The position numbers and the translations under genes were made by a program. Below, in pieces: positions 1 to 7,834 of a stretch of 64,000 nt of DNA. Source of the DNA: DATBVX01 sp963705495 (GTDB lineage Bacteria > Pseudomonadota > Gammaproteobacteria > Steroidobacterales > Steroidobacteraceae); contig CAVPJQ010000008.1 of the NCBI GenBank assembly GCA_963705495.1, positions 62,001-126,000 of the forward strand. Direction: 5' to 3'. The notes under the pieces are model-generated. The model saw only the letters and a list, made by a program, of their open reading frames with translations. It searched no databases and was not told where the DNA came from. Each line of letters begins with the position of its first letter. Positions within the stretch are counted from its first letter, which is position 1.

Positions 1-920
1 AACTCATCGGTCGCAGTTCCGTTAATGGTGACTCGGACCCCCACCTCATGGTTGCCGCAGTCCGCGATCGTGGAAGGCACGGTCAGGAGGTACTCATTCT
101 TTAGCCTATCGGCGATGCTGGTGTAGGCCGCTGCGATTTCAGCAGTGGTTGGCGCAGCAATGTATTCGCCACCAGTCAGTCTAGGCAGACGTTGCAAAAG
201 CGCGGTGTTCCTGGTGTCGGTTACGCCAATCATAAAGATCGGAATGCTGTTGGCGAGGGCGCTGTCGACCACAGCGCTCTCCGTCGTCGTCGAGGCGTTC
301 TCGATCCCATCGGTGACCATGAGGATCGCTTTCGGTCCAGGCGGGAGTGTCACAGAGGGTGGAGGCGTGATGAATTGATTGAGTGAGACATTGAGGGCGT
401 CCATCAGGTTGGTCGTACCCTCCGCATAGGGCGCCATGAGAGCATTCATCAATGCGGACCGGGCCGCGCCACCGGAGTCAATCTCGACGAAGGGCTGCAC
501 CACTGTAGGTCCAGCAGTACCGCTGAACTTGACGATCGCTGCGAAGTCGCCCACGCGCATTGCATCGATAAAATCCGTTATCGCACTCTGCATGGCGGGG
601 AGTGCGACGATCTGCACGCTCAAACTGTAGTCCAAGACGAAGACTACCGAGGCGTGCTGACCCAGATCCTGGCCCGGCGGCCGCGTGAAGGTGAAGGGCA
701 CCGACCCGGTCGTGTTGTCGAACTCTACCTGGAAGTTGCTGGTGGTCAGGTTTCCTACGGGAGCTCCGGCAGAGTCGGTGACAGTCACGAACACCTGGAT
801 TGGAGCCGGGCTCGTGCCCGGCTCGACGCGAACAGTGACTGCTGCCCGCGCGGGGCTCCCAAAAAATGCGGCCGCCAGGAGCAGCAGTACCGGAAGCCAG
901 CGTGTCAGTTGTGCTGCCAT
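1..920 (-). CDS. Exported VWA-domain protein, C-terminus cut by window edge
   Basis: Reading the minus strand from the ATG at 920 gives an open frame running off position 1. Residues 1-27 form a signal peptide (charged start, then a Leu/Ala-rich core ending near SPARA), so the protein is exported. An Ig-like or surface-decorating stretch follows. From about residue 95 there is a von Willebrand factor A domain: VVFVLDYSLS contains the MIDAS pattern DxSxS, and LMVTDGIENAS supplies the later metal-site Asp. VWA domains bind metal and mediate protein contacts; the ligand is unknown. The gene stands alone between the window edge and yicC, on the same strand. The partner and the full length cannot be seen. 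Confidence 0.82.
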   Translation of the reverse strand, partial: MAAQLTRWLPVLLLLAAAFFGSPARAAVTVRVEPGTSPAPIQVFVTVTDSAGAPVGNLTTSNFQVEFDNTTGSVPFTFTRPPGQDLGQHASVVFVLDYSLSVQIVALPAMQSAITDFIDAMRVGDFAAIVKFSGTAGPTVVQPFVEIDSGGAARSALMNALMAPYAEGTTNLMDALNVSLNQFITPPPSVTLPPGPKAILMVTDGIENASTTTESAVVDSALANSIPIFMIGVTDTRNTALLQRLPRLTGGEYIAAPTTAEIAAAYTSIADRLKNEYLLTVPSTIADCGNHEVGVRVTINGTATDE

Positions 921-1041
921 TGTGGTGCGGGCATGAACACAAGGTCGCAGAGATTGTTCGAGCATAGGAGTAGTTTTGATTTTCTATTCGATGTGGTTAT
1001 TGGTGATCCCCGCGCACATTTAACACCGGAAAGCCGGAACA

Positions 1042-1064
1042 GCGTCACAAGGATTGTGTGACGC
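1042..1064. promoter_or_regulatory. Perfect 8-bp inverted repeat between yicC and the VWA gene
   Basis: GCGTCACA and TGTGACGC are exact inverted repeats separated by 7 nt. The site lies downstream of yicC and about 120 bp upstream of the VWA gene, both on the minus strand. No T-run follows, so it may be an operator or a weak terminator. It is not a CRP site, because the half-sites face the wrong way. Confidence 0.4.
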
Positions 1065-1142
1065 ACGTCACCGTTCTTCGGCTAATCGGCCGAACCGGCG
1101 CTTTATGGTGAATGGGTGGGGTGCGTGGCCGTTTGCGGCAAG

Positions 1143-2012
1143 TTATTCGACGTTCTGCACCTGTTCACGCATCTGCTCAATAATCACTTTCATGTCAACA
1201 GCCACGCGCGTCGTTTCCGCATCCTGAGACTTCGAGGAGAGCGTGTTCGCCTCGCGGTTGAGTTCCTGCATCAGGAAATCGAGTCGCCGGCCCGCCGGCT
1301 CCTCGCCATCCAGTGATTTGCGAATTTCCGTGATGTGGCTGCGCAACCGATCGAGCTCCTCATCGACATCCATTTTCTGCGCGAGGATCACGAGTTCCTG
1401 CTCCAGCCGTTCCGCATCGGGCTCCACGCCGAGCTGGGCAATGCGTTCCGTGAGTCGTGCGCGGATGCGTGCGCGGACCTCCGGCAGGCGTGCAATCACG
1501 GCGGCGACGAGCTTGAGCAGCATGTCGCAGCGCTGCAGGAGCATGTCGCGGATGCGCTCACCCTCGCGCGCGCGCGCCTCAGTCAGCGCTTTGAGGCCAT
1601 CTGCGAGCGCTGCCTGTGCAGCAGAGAGGAGTGGGGTGACATCGCGCCCTTGATCTTGCACAACGCCTGGCCAGCGCAACAGGTCGATCGGATTGAGCGG
1701 CGCTGCGAGATCCCCGGCGAGATCGGCCAGCTCACGTGCACGGGTCAACAGCCTTTCGGCCAACGCACGGTTGATCTCGATCTCGCCAACAGTGTCCGCA
1801 GCGGCACGAAAATTGAGCGTGCAGTCGACTTTTCCACGGCGCAGGACGGAGGCAATCGTCTGGCGGAAGTCACCTTCCGCCGCGCGCAGCTCTTCGGGCA
1901 GCCGGCAGCTCACTTCGAGATAGCGGTGATTGACGGTGCGCAGCTCCCAGGTGAGCGTGCCCCAGGAGCCCGACTGCTCGCGCCGGGCAAAGCCCGTCAT
2001 GCTGCGGATCAT
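1143..2012 (-). CDS. yicC: YicC family endoribonuclease
   Basis: 289 residues, the usual length of the YicC/YloC family. It starts with the family signature MIRSMTGFAR, continues with ELRTVNHRYLEVSCRLP, and ends with MKVIIEQMREQVQNVE, the conserved C-terminal helix. In E. coli the family acts as an endoribonuclease and has been linked to small-RNA turnover and stationary-phase survival. Here it is divergent from the PP2C phosphatase gene, 52 bp away, and close to rph and rdgB, a neighbourhood common in gammaproteobacteria. The central part is a Glu/Arg-rich helical region. The call is secure at family level. Confidence 0.95.
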   Translation of the reverse strand: MIRSMTGFARREQSGSWGTLTWELRTVNHRYLEVSCRLPEELRAAEGDFRQTIASVLRRGKVDCTLNFRAAADTVGEIEINRALAERLLTRARELADLAGDLAAPLNPIDLLRWPGVVQDQGRDVTPLLSAAQAALADGLKALTEARAREGERIRDMLLQRCDMLLKLVAAVIARLPEVRARIRARLTERIAQLGVEPDAERLEQELVILAQKMDVDEELDRLRSHITEIRKSLDGEEPAGRRLDFLMQELNREANTLSSKSQDAETTRVAVDMKVIIEQMREQVQNVE

Positions 2013-2064
2013 GTTGATTTGGTGCTATAAAGCCGCGCCGAAGTCTAGCAGACCGGGGTGTGCG

Positions 2065-2811
2065 TTGCGGGTCGAGTACGCGGAGCTGAGTCTCGTCGGC
2101 CATCGCGAAGACAATCAGGATCGTGTCTCGGTCGCGGTAGGCGAACACGCTGCATTCCTGCTCGTGATCGATGGCATGGGCGGGCATGCGGAAGGCGCCC
2201 GCGCCGCCGAGACAGCGCTGAAGTCCATGCTCGAAAGCTTCTGGCACACGCCTCATCCGATCTTCGATCCGCTGGGATTTCTGCACCTGACCCTGGGCAG
2301 GGCACACGAGGACGTCGTCGCGCTGGGGACCAGCCTGAGCATGGAGGTGCGTCCGCGCGCTACCTGTGCCGTGTGCCTGGTGCAGCAGGGCGCCTCGTAC
2401 TGGGGGCACGTCGGCGACAGCCGCGTGTACCAGATTCGAGGCGGACAGGTGTGTACGCGTACGCGCGATCACAGTCATGTTGAGCAGCTCTTGCGTGATG
2501 GCGTAATCACGGAAGCGGAGGTCGTCGGTCACCCCATGCGCAATTTTGTCGAGTGCTGCCTGGGCGGAGACGCCGCGCTGCCAGACATGACCATCAGCCG
2601 TCGCAGGCCGCTCGCCATGGAGGACGTGCTGCTGCTCTGCACTGACGGTGTCTGGGCCAATCTCAAAGATGCGGATATCGGTGCCTTCTATCCACCTGAC
2701 AACGGCGACTTGCGCGCGGCCCTGCAGGCGCTCGGCAATCGTGCCGTGCAGGCGTCCTCGCCCTACAGCGACAACACCACAGCGGCGGCGCTGCGCTGGC
2801 TGGGGCAGTAG
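2065..2811 (+). CDS. PP2C-type Ser/Thr protein phosphatase
   Basis: A single cytoplasmic PP2C domain of about 248 residues that should dephosphorylate Ser/Thr of unknown partners with two metal ions. Motifs in order: GHREDNQDRV near residue 12, VIDGMGGH near 34 (metal-binding Asp36), GHVGDSRVYQI in the middle, and LLCTDGVWANL near the C-terminus. The frame is open upstream into yicC, but homology begins at VEYAELSLVG. A TTG at 2065 gives the protein start typical of the family; an ATG at 2011 would add an unlikely leader. The stop lies 2 bp before rph, so the genes are probably co-transcribed. No kinase gene is in the window. Confidence 0.88.
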   Translation: MRVEYAELSLVGHREDNQDRVSVAVGEHAAFLLVIDGMGGHAEGARAAETALKSMLESFWHTPHPIFDPLGFLHLTLGRAHEDVVALGTSLSMEVRPRATCAVCLVQQGASYWGHVGDSRVYQIRGGQVCTRTRDHSHVEQLLRDGVITEAEVVGHPMRNFVECCLGGDAALPDMTISRRRPLAMEDVLLLCTDGVWANLKDADIGAFYPPDNGDLRAALQALGNRAVQASSPYSDNTTAAALRWLGQ

Positions 2812-2813
2812 TC

Positions 2814-3530
2814 GTGCGGCCGAGTGGGCGCGCGCCCGACGAACTGCGAGCCGTGCACATTACACGCCGCTACACGCGCCACGCTGAAGGCTCAGTGCTC
2901 ATCGCGTTCGGAGACACGCGCGTGCTGTGCACCGCGAGCGTCGAGGAGTCAGTGCCGTCATTTTTGCGCGGTGCCGGCCAGGGGTGGATCACCGCGGAGT
3001 ACGGCATGCTGCCGCGCTCCACGCATACGCGCACCGCGCGTGAGGCGGCCAAGGGCAAGCAGACGGGGCGCACGCAGGAAATTCAGCGGCTCATCGGCCG
3101 CTCATTGCGCGCCGTCGCTGATCTGCGCGCGCTGGGGGAACGGACCATCACGATCGACTGTGATGTTCTGCAGGCTGACGGCGGAACGCGGACCGCTGCC
3201 ATCACCGGCGGATACATCGCCCTCGCCGATGCGATCGGGGCGCTGATGCGTCGCCGGGTGCTCACGAGCAGCCCCCTGCATGGGCAGGTGGCGGCGGTTT
3301 CCGTTGGCATCTGCGGGGGCGTGCCGGTGCTCGATCTGGACTACGCCGAGGATTCGGAAGCCGAGACGGACATGAATGTCGTCATGAACAACGGTGGCGC
3401 GTTCATCGAGGTGCAGGGAACAGCCGAAGGTCATGCATTTCGGCGCAACGAGTTGGATGCGCTGCTCAACCTCGCCGCGCAAGGTATCGGGCAGCTGCTC
3501 GCACATCAGCTGCAGGCACTTTCCGACTGA
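2814..3530 (+). CDS. rph: Ribonuclease PH
   Basis: 238 residues, the normal length for RNase PH, a phosphorolytic 3'-5' exoribonuclease that trims tRNA 3' ends and releases nucleoside diphosphates. Visible motifs are ITRRYTRHAEGSVLIAFGDT, TAEYGMLPRSTHTRTARE, the phosphate-binding GGTRTAAITGGY, and DLDYAEDSEAETDMNVVM near the C-terminus. Start is GTG at 2814, two bases after the phosphatase stop. rdgB follows after 11 bp, so PP2C-rph-rdgB-hemW look like one transcription unit. All catalytic regions appear intact. Confidence 0.97.
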   Translation: MRPSGRAPDELRAVHITRRYTRHAEGSVLIAFGDTRVLCTASVEESVPSFLRGAGQGWITAEYGMLPRSTHTRTAREAAKGKQTGRTQEIQRLIGRSLRAVADLRALGERTITIDCDVLQADGGTRTAAITGGYIALADAIGALMRRRVLTSSPLHGQVAAVSVGICGGVPVLDLDYAEDSEAETDMNVVMNNGGAFIEVQGTAEGHAFRRNELDALLNLAAQGIGQLLAHQLQALSD

Positions 3531-3541
3531 GAGATTTCGCG

Positions 3542-4150
3542 ATGCGTGTGGTACTCGCGACCGGTAATCCCGGGAAACTCCGCGAGCTGCGGGCTTTGCT
3601 CGCGGGTACCCCCGTGCAGCTCGTGGGGCAGACGGAGCTCGGCATTGGCATGGTGGAAGAAACCGGGCTGACTTTCGTCGAGAACGCGATCATCAAGGCG
3701 CGACACGCGGCCTCGCAATCAGGACTCGCCGCAATCGCGGATGATTCCGGGCTGGAAGTGGACGCACTCGATGGCCGGCCCGGCGTGCATTCGGCCCGGT
3801 ATGCCGGGCGCGAGGCCGGCGATGGGGAAAACAATGCGCGACTTCTCTCCGAGCTGGCCGACGTCGCTCCCGCCAAGCGCACCGCGCGCTACCGTTGCGT
3901 ACTGGTCCTGCTGCGCTCGGCGAATGATCCGGCACCGCTCATCTGCGAAGGGGTGTGGGAAGGGCGCATCGCAGATTCTCCGTGCGGTGAGAACGGCTTC
4001 GGCTACGACCCGCTGTTCCTGGTCGATGATCTGCAGATGACGGCAGCGCAGTTGTCACCGGAGCTCAAGAATCAGCTCAGTCACCGCGGGCAGGCCTTGC
4101 GAAAACTGGTCGCGGCGATCGTCGACGGCAATGCGATCGGCGGCAGCTAG
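3542..4150 (+). CDS. rdgB: XTP/dITP diphosphatase (RdgB/HAM1)
   Basis: 202-residue house-cleaning pyrophosphatase that hydrolyses ITP, dITP and XTP to monophosphates and keeps deaminated purines out of nucleic acid. Signature elements: ATGNPGKLREL at residues 5-15, ADDSGLEVDALDGRPGVHSA around 66-85 and GENGFGYDPLF near 155. It lies between rph and hemW, the usual gammaproteobacterial arrangement, with 5 bp to hemW. Length and motifs are complete. Confidence 0.97.
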   Translation: MRVVLATGNPGKLRELRALLAGTPVQLVGQTELGIGMVEETGLTFVENAIIKARHAASQSGLAAIADDSGLEVDALDGRPGVHSARYAGREAGDGENNARLLSELADVAPAKRTARYRCVLVLLRSANDPAPLICEGVWEGRIADSPCGENGFGYDPLFLVDDLQMTAAQLSPELKNQLSHRGQALRKLVAAIVDGNAIGGS

Positions 4151-4155
4151 TTAGA

Positions 4156-5379
4156 ATGTCATCCATGGCCCTGTTGCAGAACCCGCCCCTCTCGGTCTAC
4201 GTGCACCTGCCCTGGTGTGTGAGCAAGTGTCCATATTGCGATTTCAATTCATACGCGATCGAAGGTGTGCTGCCTGAGAAACGCTACGTCGCGGCCTTGG
4301 ACCGCGACCTCGAGTTCCAGGCTGAATGGGTGCGTGGCCGACGAGTGCAAAGCATCTTCTTCGGGGGCGGAACGCCGAGCCTGTTTTCTCCGACTGCGAT
4401 CGGCGAGATCGTGGCTTCGATCCGAGCGCGCCTCACGCTCGAGCCCGGGGCCGAGATCACGCTCGAAGCGAATCCCGGGACGATCGAGCGAGGTCGCTTT
4501 GCCGAATACCGTGCGGCCGGCGTGAACCGCGTTTCCTTGGGCGGCCAGAGCTTCAACGAGCAGCACCTCAAGTTGCTGGGGCGTATTCACTCATCACGGG
4601 AGACTCACGACGCCGCACAGGAGCTGCACACTGCGGGGCTCGAGAATTTCAATATCGATCTGATGTACGGACTGCCGCAGCAAGCTGTTGGCGCGGCACT
4701 CGATGACGTTCGGGCCGCGCTCGCACTAGGGCCGCAGCACATTTCGCATTACCAGCTCACGCTGGAGCCGGGAACGGTCTTCTTTCATCGCCCGCCGGCA
4801 TTGCCGGGCGAAGAAGACACCTGGCGGATGCAGGTCGAATGTCAGCAGGCACTCGCGGCCGGCGGCTTCATGCAGTACGAGATCTCCGCCTATGCGCGTG
4901 AGAATCGACGCTGTATTCACAATCTCAATTACTGGCAGTTCGGCGACTACCTGGGAATTGGCGCCGGCGCGCATGGGAAGCTCACTGATAGCCATAGCGG
5001 GGTGATCGCGCGCACTGCTCGCGTCCGCCAGCCGCGGCAGTACCTCGAATCCATCGAAGGGGGCGCATCAGCGCTCACGCGCGTGGCGATTCCCGAGGCC
5101 GACCTTCCTTTCGAATTCATGCTCAATGCGCTGCGGTTGCCGAGTGGGTTCACGTGCGGCCAGTTCGTATCAAGGACAGGAGAACCGATGGACTCGATCC
5201 GGCCAATCCTGGAGGAGGCGTCGAAGCGTGGCCTGATTGCAGTCGAGCACTCCTCGGCAGGCTACCGGCCGACCGAACTTGGCCTGCGGTTCCTCAACGA
5301 CCTGCAGGGAATGTTCCTGCCAGCGCGTTCAGCTTCCATGCGGGCTGGGTCCCAGCCACAAGTTGTAAATCTTCTGTGA
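4156..5379 (+). CDS. hemW: HemW, radical SAM heme chaperone
   Basis: 407 residues. Radical SAM protein of the HemN-like family. The cluster motif CVSKCPYC (Cys21, Cys25, Cys28) is followed by the SAM-binding FFGGGTPSLF. HemW is a heme-binding protein thought to deliver heme to membrane cytochromes; older databases call it coproporphyrinogen oxidase-like, but it lacks the HemN N-terminal extension. The C-terminal HemN_C region (LNALRLPSGF) is present. The first ATG at 4156 is 5 bp after rdgB; Met4 (4165) is an alternative start. It is the last gene of the phosphatase-rph-rdgB run. Confidence 0.95.
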   Translation: MSSMALLQNPPLSVYVHLPWCVSKCPYCDFNSYAIEGVLPEKRYVAALDRDLEFQAEWVRGRRVQSIFFGGGTPSLFSPTAIGEIVASIRARLTLEPGAEITLEANPGTIERGRFAEYRAAGVNRVSLGGQSFNEQHLKLLGRIHSSRETHDAAQELHTAGLENFNIDLMYGLPQQAVGAALDDVRAALALGPQHISHYQLTLEPGTVFFHRPPALPGEEDTWRMQVECQQALAAGGFMQYEISAYARENRRCIHNLNYWQFGDYLGIGAGAHGKLTDSHSGVIARTARVRQPRQYLESIEGGASALTRVAIPEADLPFEFMLNALRLPSGFTCGQFVSRTGEPMDSIRPILEEASKRGLIAVEHSSAGYRPTELGLRFLNDLQGMFLPARSASMRAGSQPQVVNLL

Positions 5380-5845
5380 TCAGACACTTACTGTTATGCA
5401 CAGCGCCGGCCGGCTCGTGATCATGAGCACGTTACGCGGGCCTTTTGATGAGCGTAGCCGCAAGCTATTCGTCGTAACTCACTGAGCACAGAAGTAAAAA
5501 CACCTTGATTATTTTTTAGCCAATCCAACACGACAGGCCGCTTTCTGCGTCGCCTTTGGACGCAGCGCCGGTTCGTCCACAGAGTTGTCCACAAGTTTTG
5601 TGGATAATGGAAGAAATTCAAACGACTGCAGTCATTAACAAGAGCTAGCTGAAGTCATCAATCAGCGGGACGCTTCAACTACAGAACCTCGTTGAAGATT
5701 CCAGCTCGGTTCGTGGCGACAAATCACCCCGGATTCACGCTCTTGTACGCCCTGCGCGCCATCGCTACACTTCGCGCCCTCTTTTTTTCAGCAGATCGGG
5801 CCGCATAACGAGGCGCTACTGGTCCCGCGTCGAGGCGAAATCCTA
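5380..5845. other. Non-coding gap with DnaA-box-like sites, possible origin or DnaA-controlled region
   Basis: This 466-bp gap is visibly richer in A+T than its surroundings and has no credible gene. It contains TTATGCACA at 5394-5402, which matches the DnaA box consensus TTWTNCACA. TTGTCCACA at 5585-5593 (one mismatch) lies head to head with TGTGGATAA at 5599-5607, the reverse complement of the high-affinity box TTATCCACA. A weaker TCGTCCACA overlaps 5574-5582. An AT tract (TTGATTATTTTTTAG) sits at 5505-5519. Several GATC sites lie at the hemW end. Clustered boxes plus an AT tract are hallmarks of oriC, but dnaA, dnaN or mnmG are not adjacent. A DnaA-titrating or regulatory site is an alternative. 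Confidence 0.45.
5743..5771 (+). promoter_or_regulatory. Sigma-70-like promoter for rpmE
   Basis: TTGTAC at 5743-5748 and TACACT at 5766-5771 are separated by exactly 17 bp, a good match to the -35/-10 consensus. The site lies about 75 bp upstream of the rpmE ATG, leaving room for a leader. Confidence 0.5.
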
Positions 5846-6055
5846 ATGAAACCGTCGATCCATCCCGAATATAAAGACATCACTGTGACGTGCAGCTGCG
5901 GCAATACCTTCGCCACCCGCTCGACGCTCGGCCATGATCTGCAGATCGAGGTGTGCTCGAACTGCCATCCCTTCTATACCGGCAAGCAGAAGATCGTCGA
6001 CACCGGCGGACGGGTCGACAAGTTCCGAAAGAAGTACGGTATGGGCGCACGTTGA
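5846..6055 (+). CDS. rpmE: 50S ribosomal protein L31, zinc-binding form
   Basis: 69 residues. L31 sits at the central protuberance of the large ribosomal subunit and bridges to the small subunit. The zinc ligands of the C+ form are present: CSCGNTF (two Cys) and CSNCHPFYTGKQK (CxxC). The end RVDKFRKKYGM is typical. It is followed at once by a strong hairpin terminator and preceded by its own promoter, so it is probably a single-gene unit. Its position upstream of mrcA-pil matches Pseudomonas-like gene order. Confidence 0.97.
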   Translation: MKPSIHPEYKDITVTCSCGNTFATRSTLGHDLQIEVCSNCHPFYTGKQKIVDTGGRVDKFRKKYGMGAR

Positions 6056-6079
6056 CGCGGCCCACCTGCGAAGCATCCC

Positions 6080-6104
6080 AAAGGGCGCCCTGGTGGCGCC
6101 CTTT
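6080..6104 (+). terminator. Hairpin terminator after rpmE
   Basis: AAAGGGCGCC and GGCGCCCTTT form a perfect 10-bp stem with a 5-nt loop, 24 bp after the rpmE stop codon. The 3' arm ends in TTT, followed by GCATTTG. It should insulate rpmE from the M48 protease gene. Confidence 0.75.
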
Positions 6105-6209
6105 GCATTTGCGGCCGGCGCAAACTTTACAAGCGGCCCGGAACTCCTTGTCCCACGGGTCAATCGTAGCTATAACGCGCCATCTTCAAATGGCCGCCCT
6201 GAGGTCTCC

Positions 6210-7688
6210 ATGACCAGGTTCATCGCGTTAGTCGGCACCGTTCTGGTGGGCTGCGCCGTGCTTGTCGCAGGCTGCGCACGCAACCCGGTCACGGGTAACA
6301 CCGACGTCACCATGGTGTCCGAGAAAGGTGAGATCGAGCAGGGACGCAAGGCACACGAGCAGGTCATCAAGTTCTACGGCGTCTACGAGGATCAGGCGCT
6401 GCAGGACTACATCAACGAAGTTGGCCAGAAACTGGCGCACGCCAGCCAGCGGCCCGAACTGGAGTGGCATTTCACCATCGTCGACAGCCAGGAGATCAAC
6501 GCTTTCGCGCTTCCAGGTGGGTACATCTATATCACCCGCGGGATCCTCGCCTACTTGAACAATGAAGCCGAGCTTGCCGCCGTGCTGGGGCACGAGATCG
6601 GTCATGTCTGCGCGCGCCACCAGGTGCGGCAGCAGACAAACCAGACGCTGGCCGGAATCCTTGGCGCAGGCGCGGCGATTTTCACCGGGAGCGCCGCGGT
6701 GGCCGATCTTGCGAACATCGGTGGCCAGGCCCTGTTGAGCGGTTACGGTCGCGACATGGAGCTCGAAGCAGACCATCTGGGCGCGCAGTACATCGCCAAG
6801 ACCGGCTACGACCCACAGGCGATGATCGGCGTGATCGGCGTACTCAAGAACCAGGAGGTCTACGAACTCGATCGCGCGCGCCAGGAAGGGCGCGAGCCGC
6901 GCATCTATCACGGTGTGTTCGCAAGCCATCCTTCGGCGGACCAACGTCTGCAGCAGGCGGTCGCGGGCTCCAAGGAGAGCGCAGTCACAGCCGCGGCCAA
7001 CCCGCGCGTCGGCGCCGAGGATTATCTGCACCACGTTGAAGGGTTGCCGTTCGGAACCAGCCGGCAGCAGGGCATCGTGCGCGATAACCGCTTCTATCAT
7101 GCGGGTCTGGGCATCACGATCGCATTTCCGAAAGACTGGGTGGTCGAGAATCAGCAGAACCGTCTGCTGGTACACAGCCGGCCGAACGATGCGCTGATGC
7201 AGATGACCGCAGATCGCAGGCCGGAAAAGCTGAGCCCGCGCGAATATCTGCAGAAGAATCTTGGCTCGCGCGCGCTCACCGGCGGCGAAGAGCTCAACTT
7301 CGGCGGCATGGAAGGCTACACGATGATTGCCAAGTCGGGCTCACCGCTCGACGGTGGCAGGGGACCCGTGCGTTACGTGGCCGTGTACAAGGACAAGCTG
7401 GTCTACATATTCGCGGCATCCAGCCGCTCGAGTCAGGACTCGATTCCACAGCACGATCGTATTTTCCTCTCGACCGTGCAGACGTTGCGCGCTCTCAAAC
7501 CGAGCGAGTTCCCGCTCACTGAACCGTTTCGGGTGCACGTCGTGAAGGCCCCGCAAGGTGCGACCATGGAGCAGCTCGCGCAGGGTTCGCCGCTGCAGAA
7601 GGACCCGGTGCAGATGCTGCGGCTGATCAACGATATGTACCCGAACAAGAATCCGACGCCGGGCAAGCCGGTGAAGATCATCGATTGA
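6210..7688 (+). CDS. M48 family zinc metalloprotease lipoprotein
   Basis: 492 residues. Starts with a lipoprotein signal (MTRFIALVGTVLVG... with lipobox LVAGC), so the mature protein should be lipid-anchored, facing the periplasm. The M48 domain has HEIGH at residues 128-132, the metal site with catalytic Glu, and the third ligand Glu186 in MELEADHLG. These place it near the LoiP/BepA outer-membrane quality-control proteases. A C-terminal half of about 190 residues follows the protease, ending in a LysM-like segment. The frame is open further upstream, but ATG 6210 is the only start that gives the signal peptide. The gene is monocistronic. Confidence 0.9.
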   Translation: MTRFIALVGTVLVGCAVLVAGCARNPVTGNTDVTMVSEKGEIEQGRKAHEQVIKFYGVYEDQALQDYINEVGQKLAHASQRPELEWHFTIVDSQEINAFALPGGYIYITRGILAYLNNEAELAAVLGHEIGHVCARHQVRQQTNQTLAGILGAGAAIFTGSAAVADLANIGGQALLSGYGRDMELEADHLGAQYIAKTGYDPQAMIGVIGVLKNQEVYELDRARQEGREPRIYHGVFASHPSADQRLQQAVAGSKESAVTAAANPRVGAEDYLHHVEGLPFGTSRQQGIVRDNRFYHAGLGITIAFPKDWVVENQQNRLLVHSRPNDALMQMTADRRPEKLSPREYLQKNLGSRALTGGEELNFGGMEGYTMIAKSGSPLDGGRGPVRYVAVYKDKLVYIFAASSRSSQDSIPQHDRIFLSTVQTLRALKPSEFPLTEPFRVHVVKAPQGATMEQLAQGSPLQKDPVQMLRLINDMYPNKNPTPGKPVKIID

Positions 7689-7834
7689 GTCAGCTCAGCG
7701 CCTGCTGAAACACGTTGCTTTGCTTCGTGCCGGCAAGTAACGGTGCCGGTTTGCAGTGCCTTGATCGGGCGCACCGTCCGTGTCAGTCTGCATGCCCCCC
7801 GAATGCGGCGCCGCCGGCAGAGATTCGAGCGTCA

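Noticed and set aside
478..942. Minus-strand 154-residue frame and the plus-strand frames at 654-1061
   Set aside because: They lie in wrong frames of the VWA gene, whose correct frame shows a signal peptide and MIDAS motif; these have Arg/His/Ser-rich shadow composition.
5421..5621. 66-residue minus-strand frame in the hemW-rpmE gap
   Set aside because: No start context or homology-like features, and it covers the DnaA-box sites; treated as non-coding.
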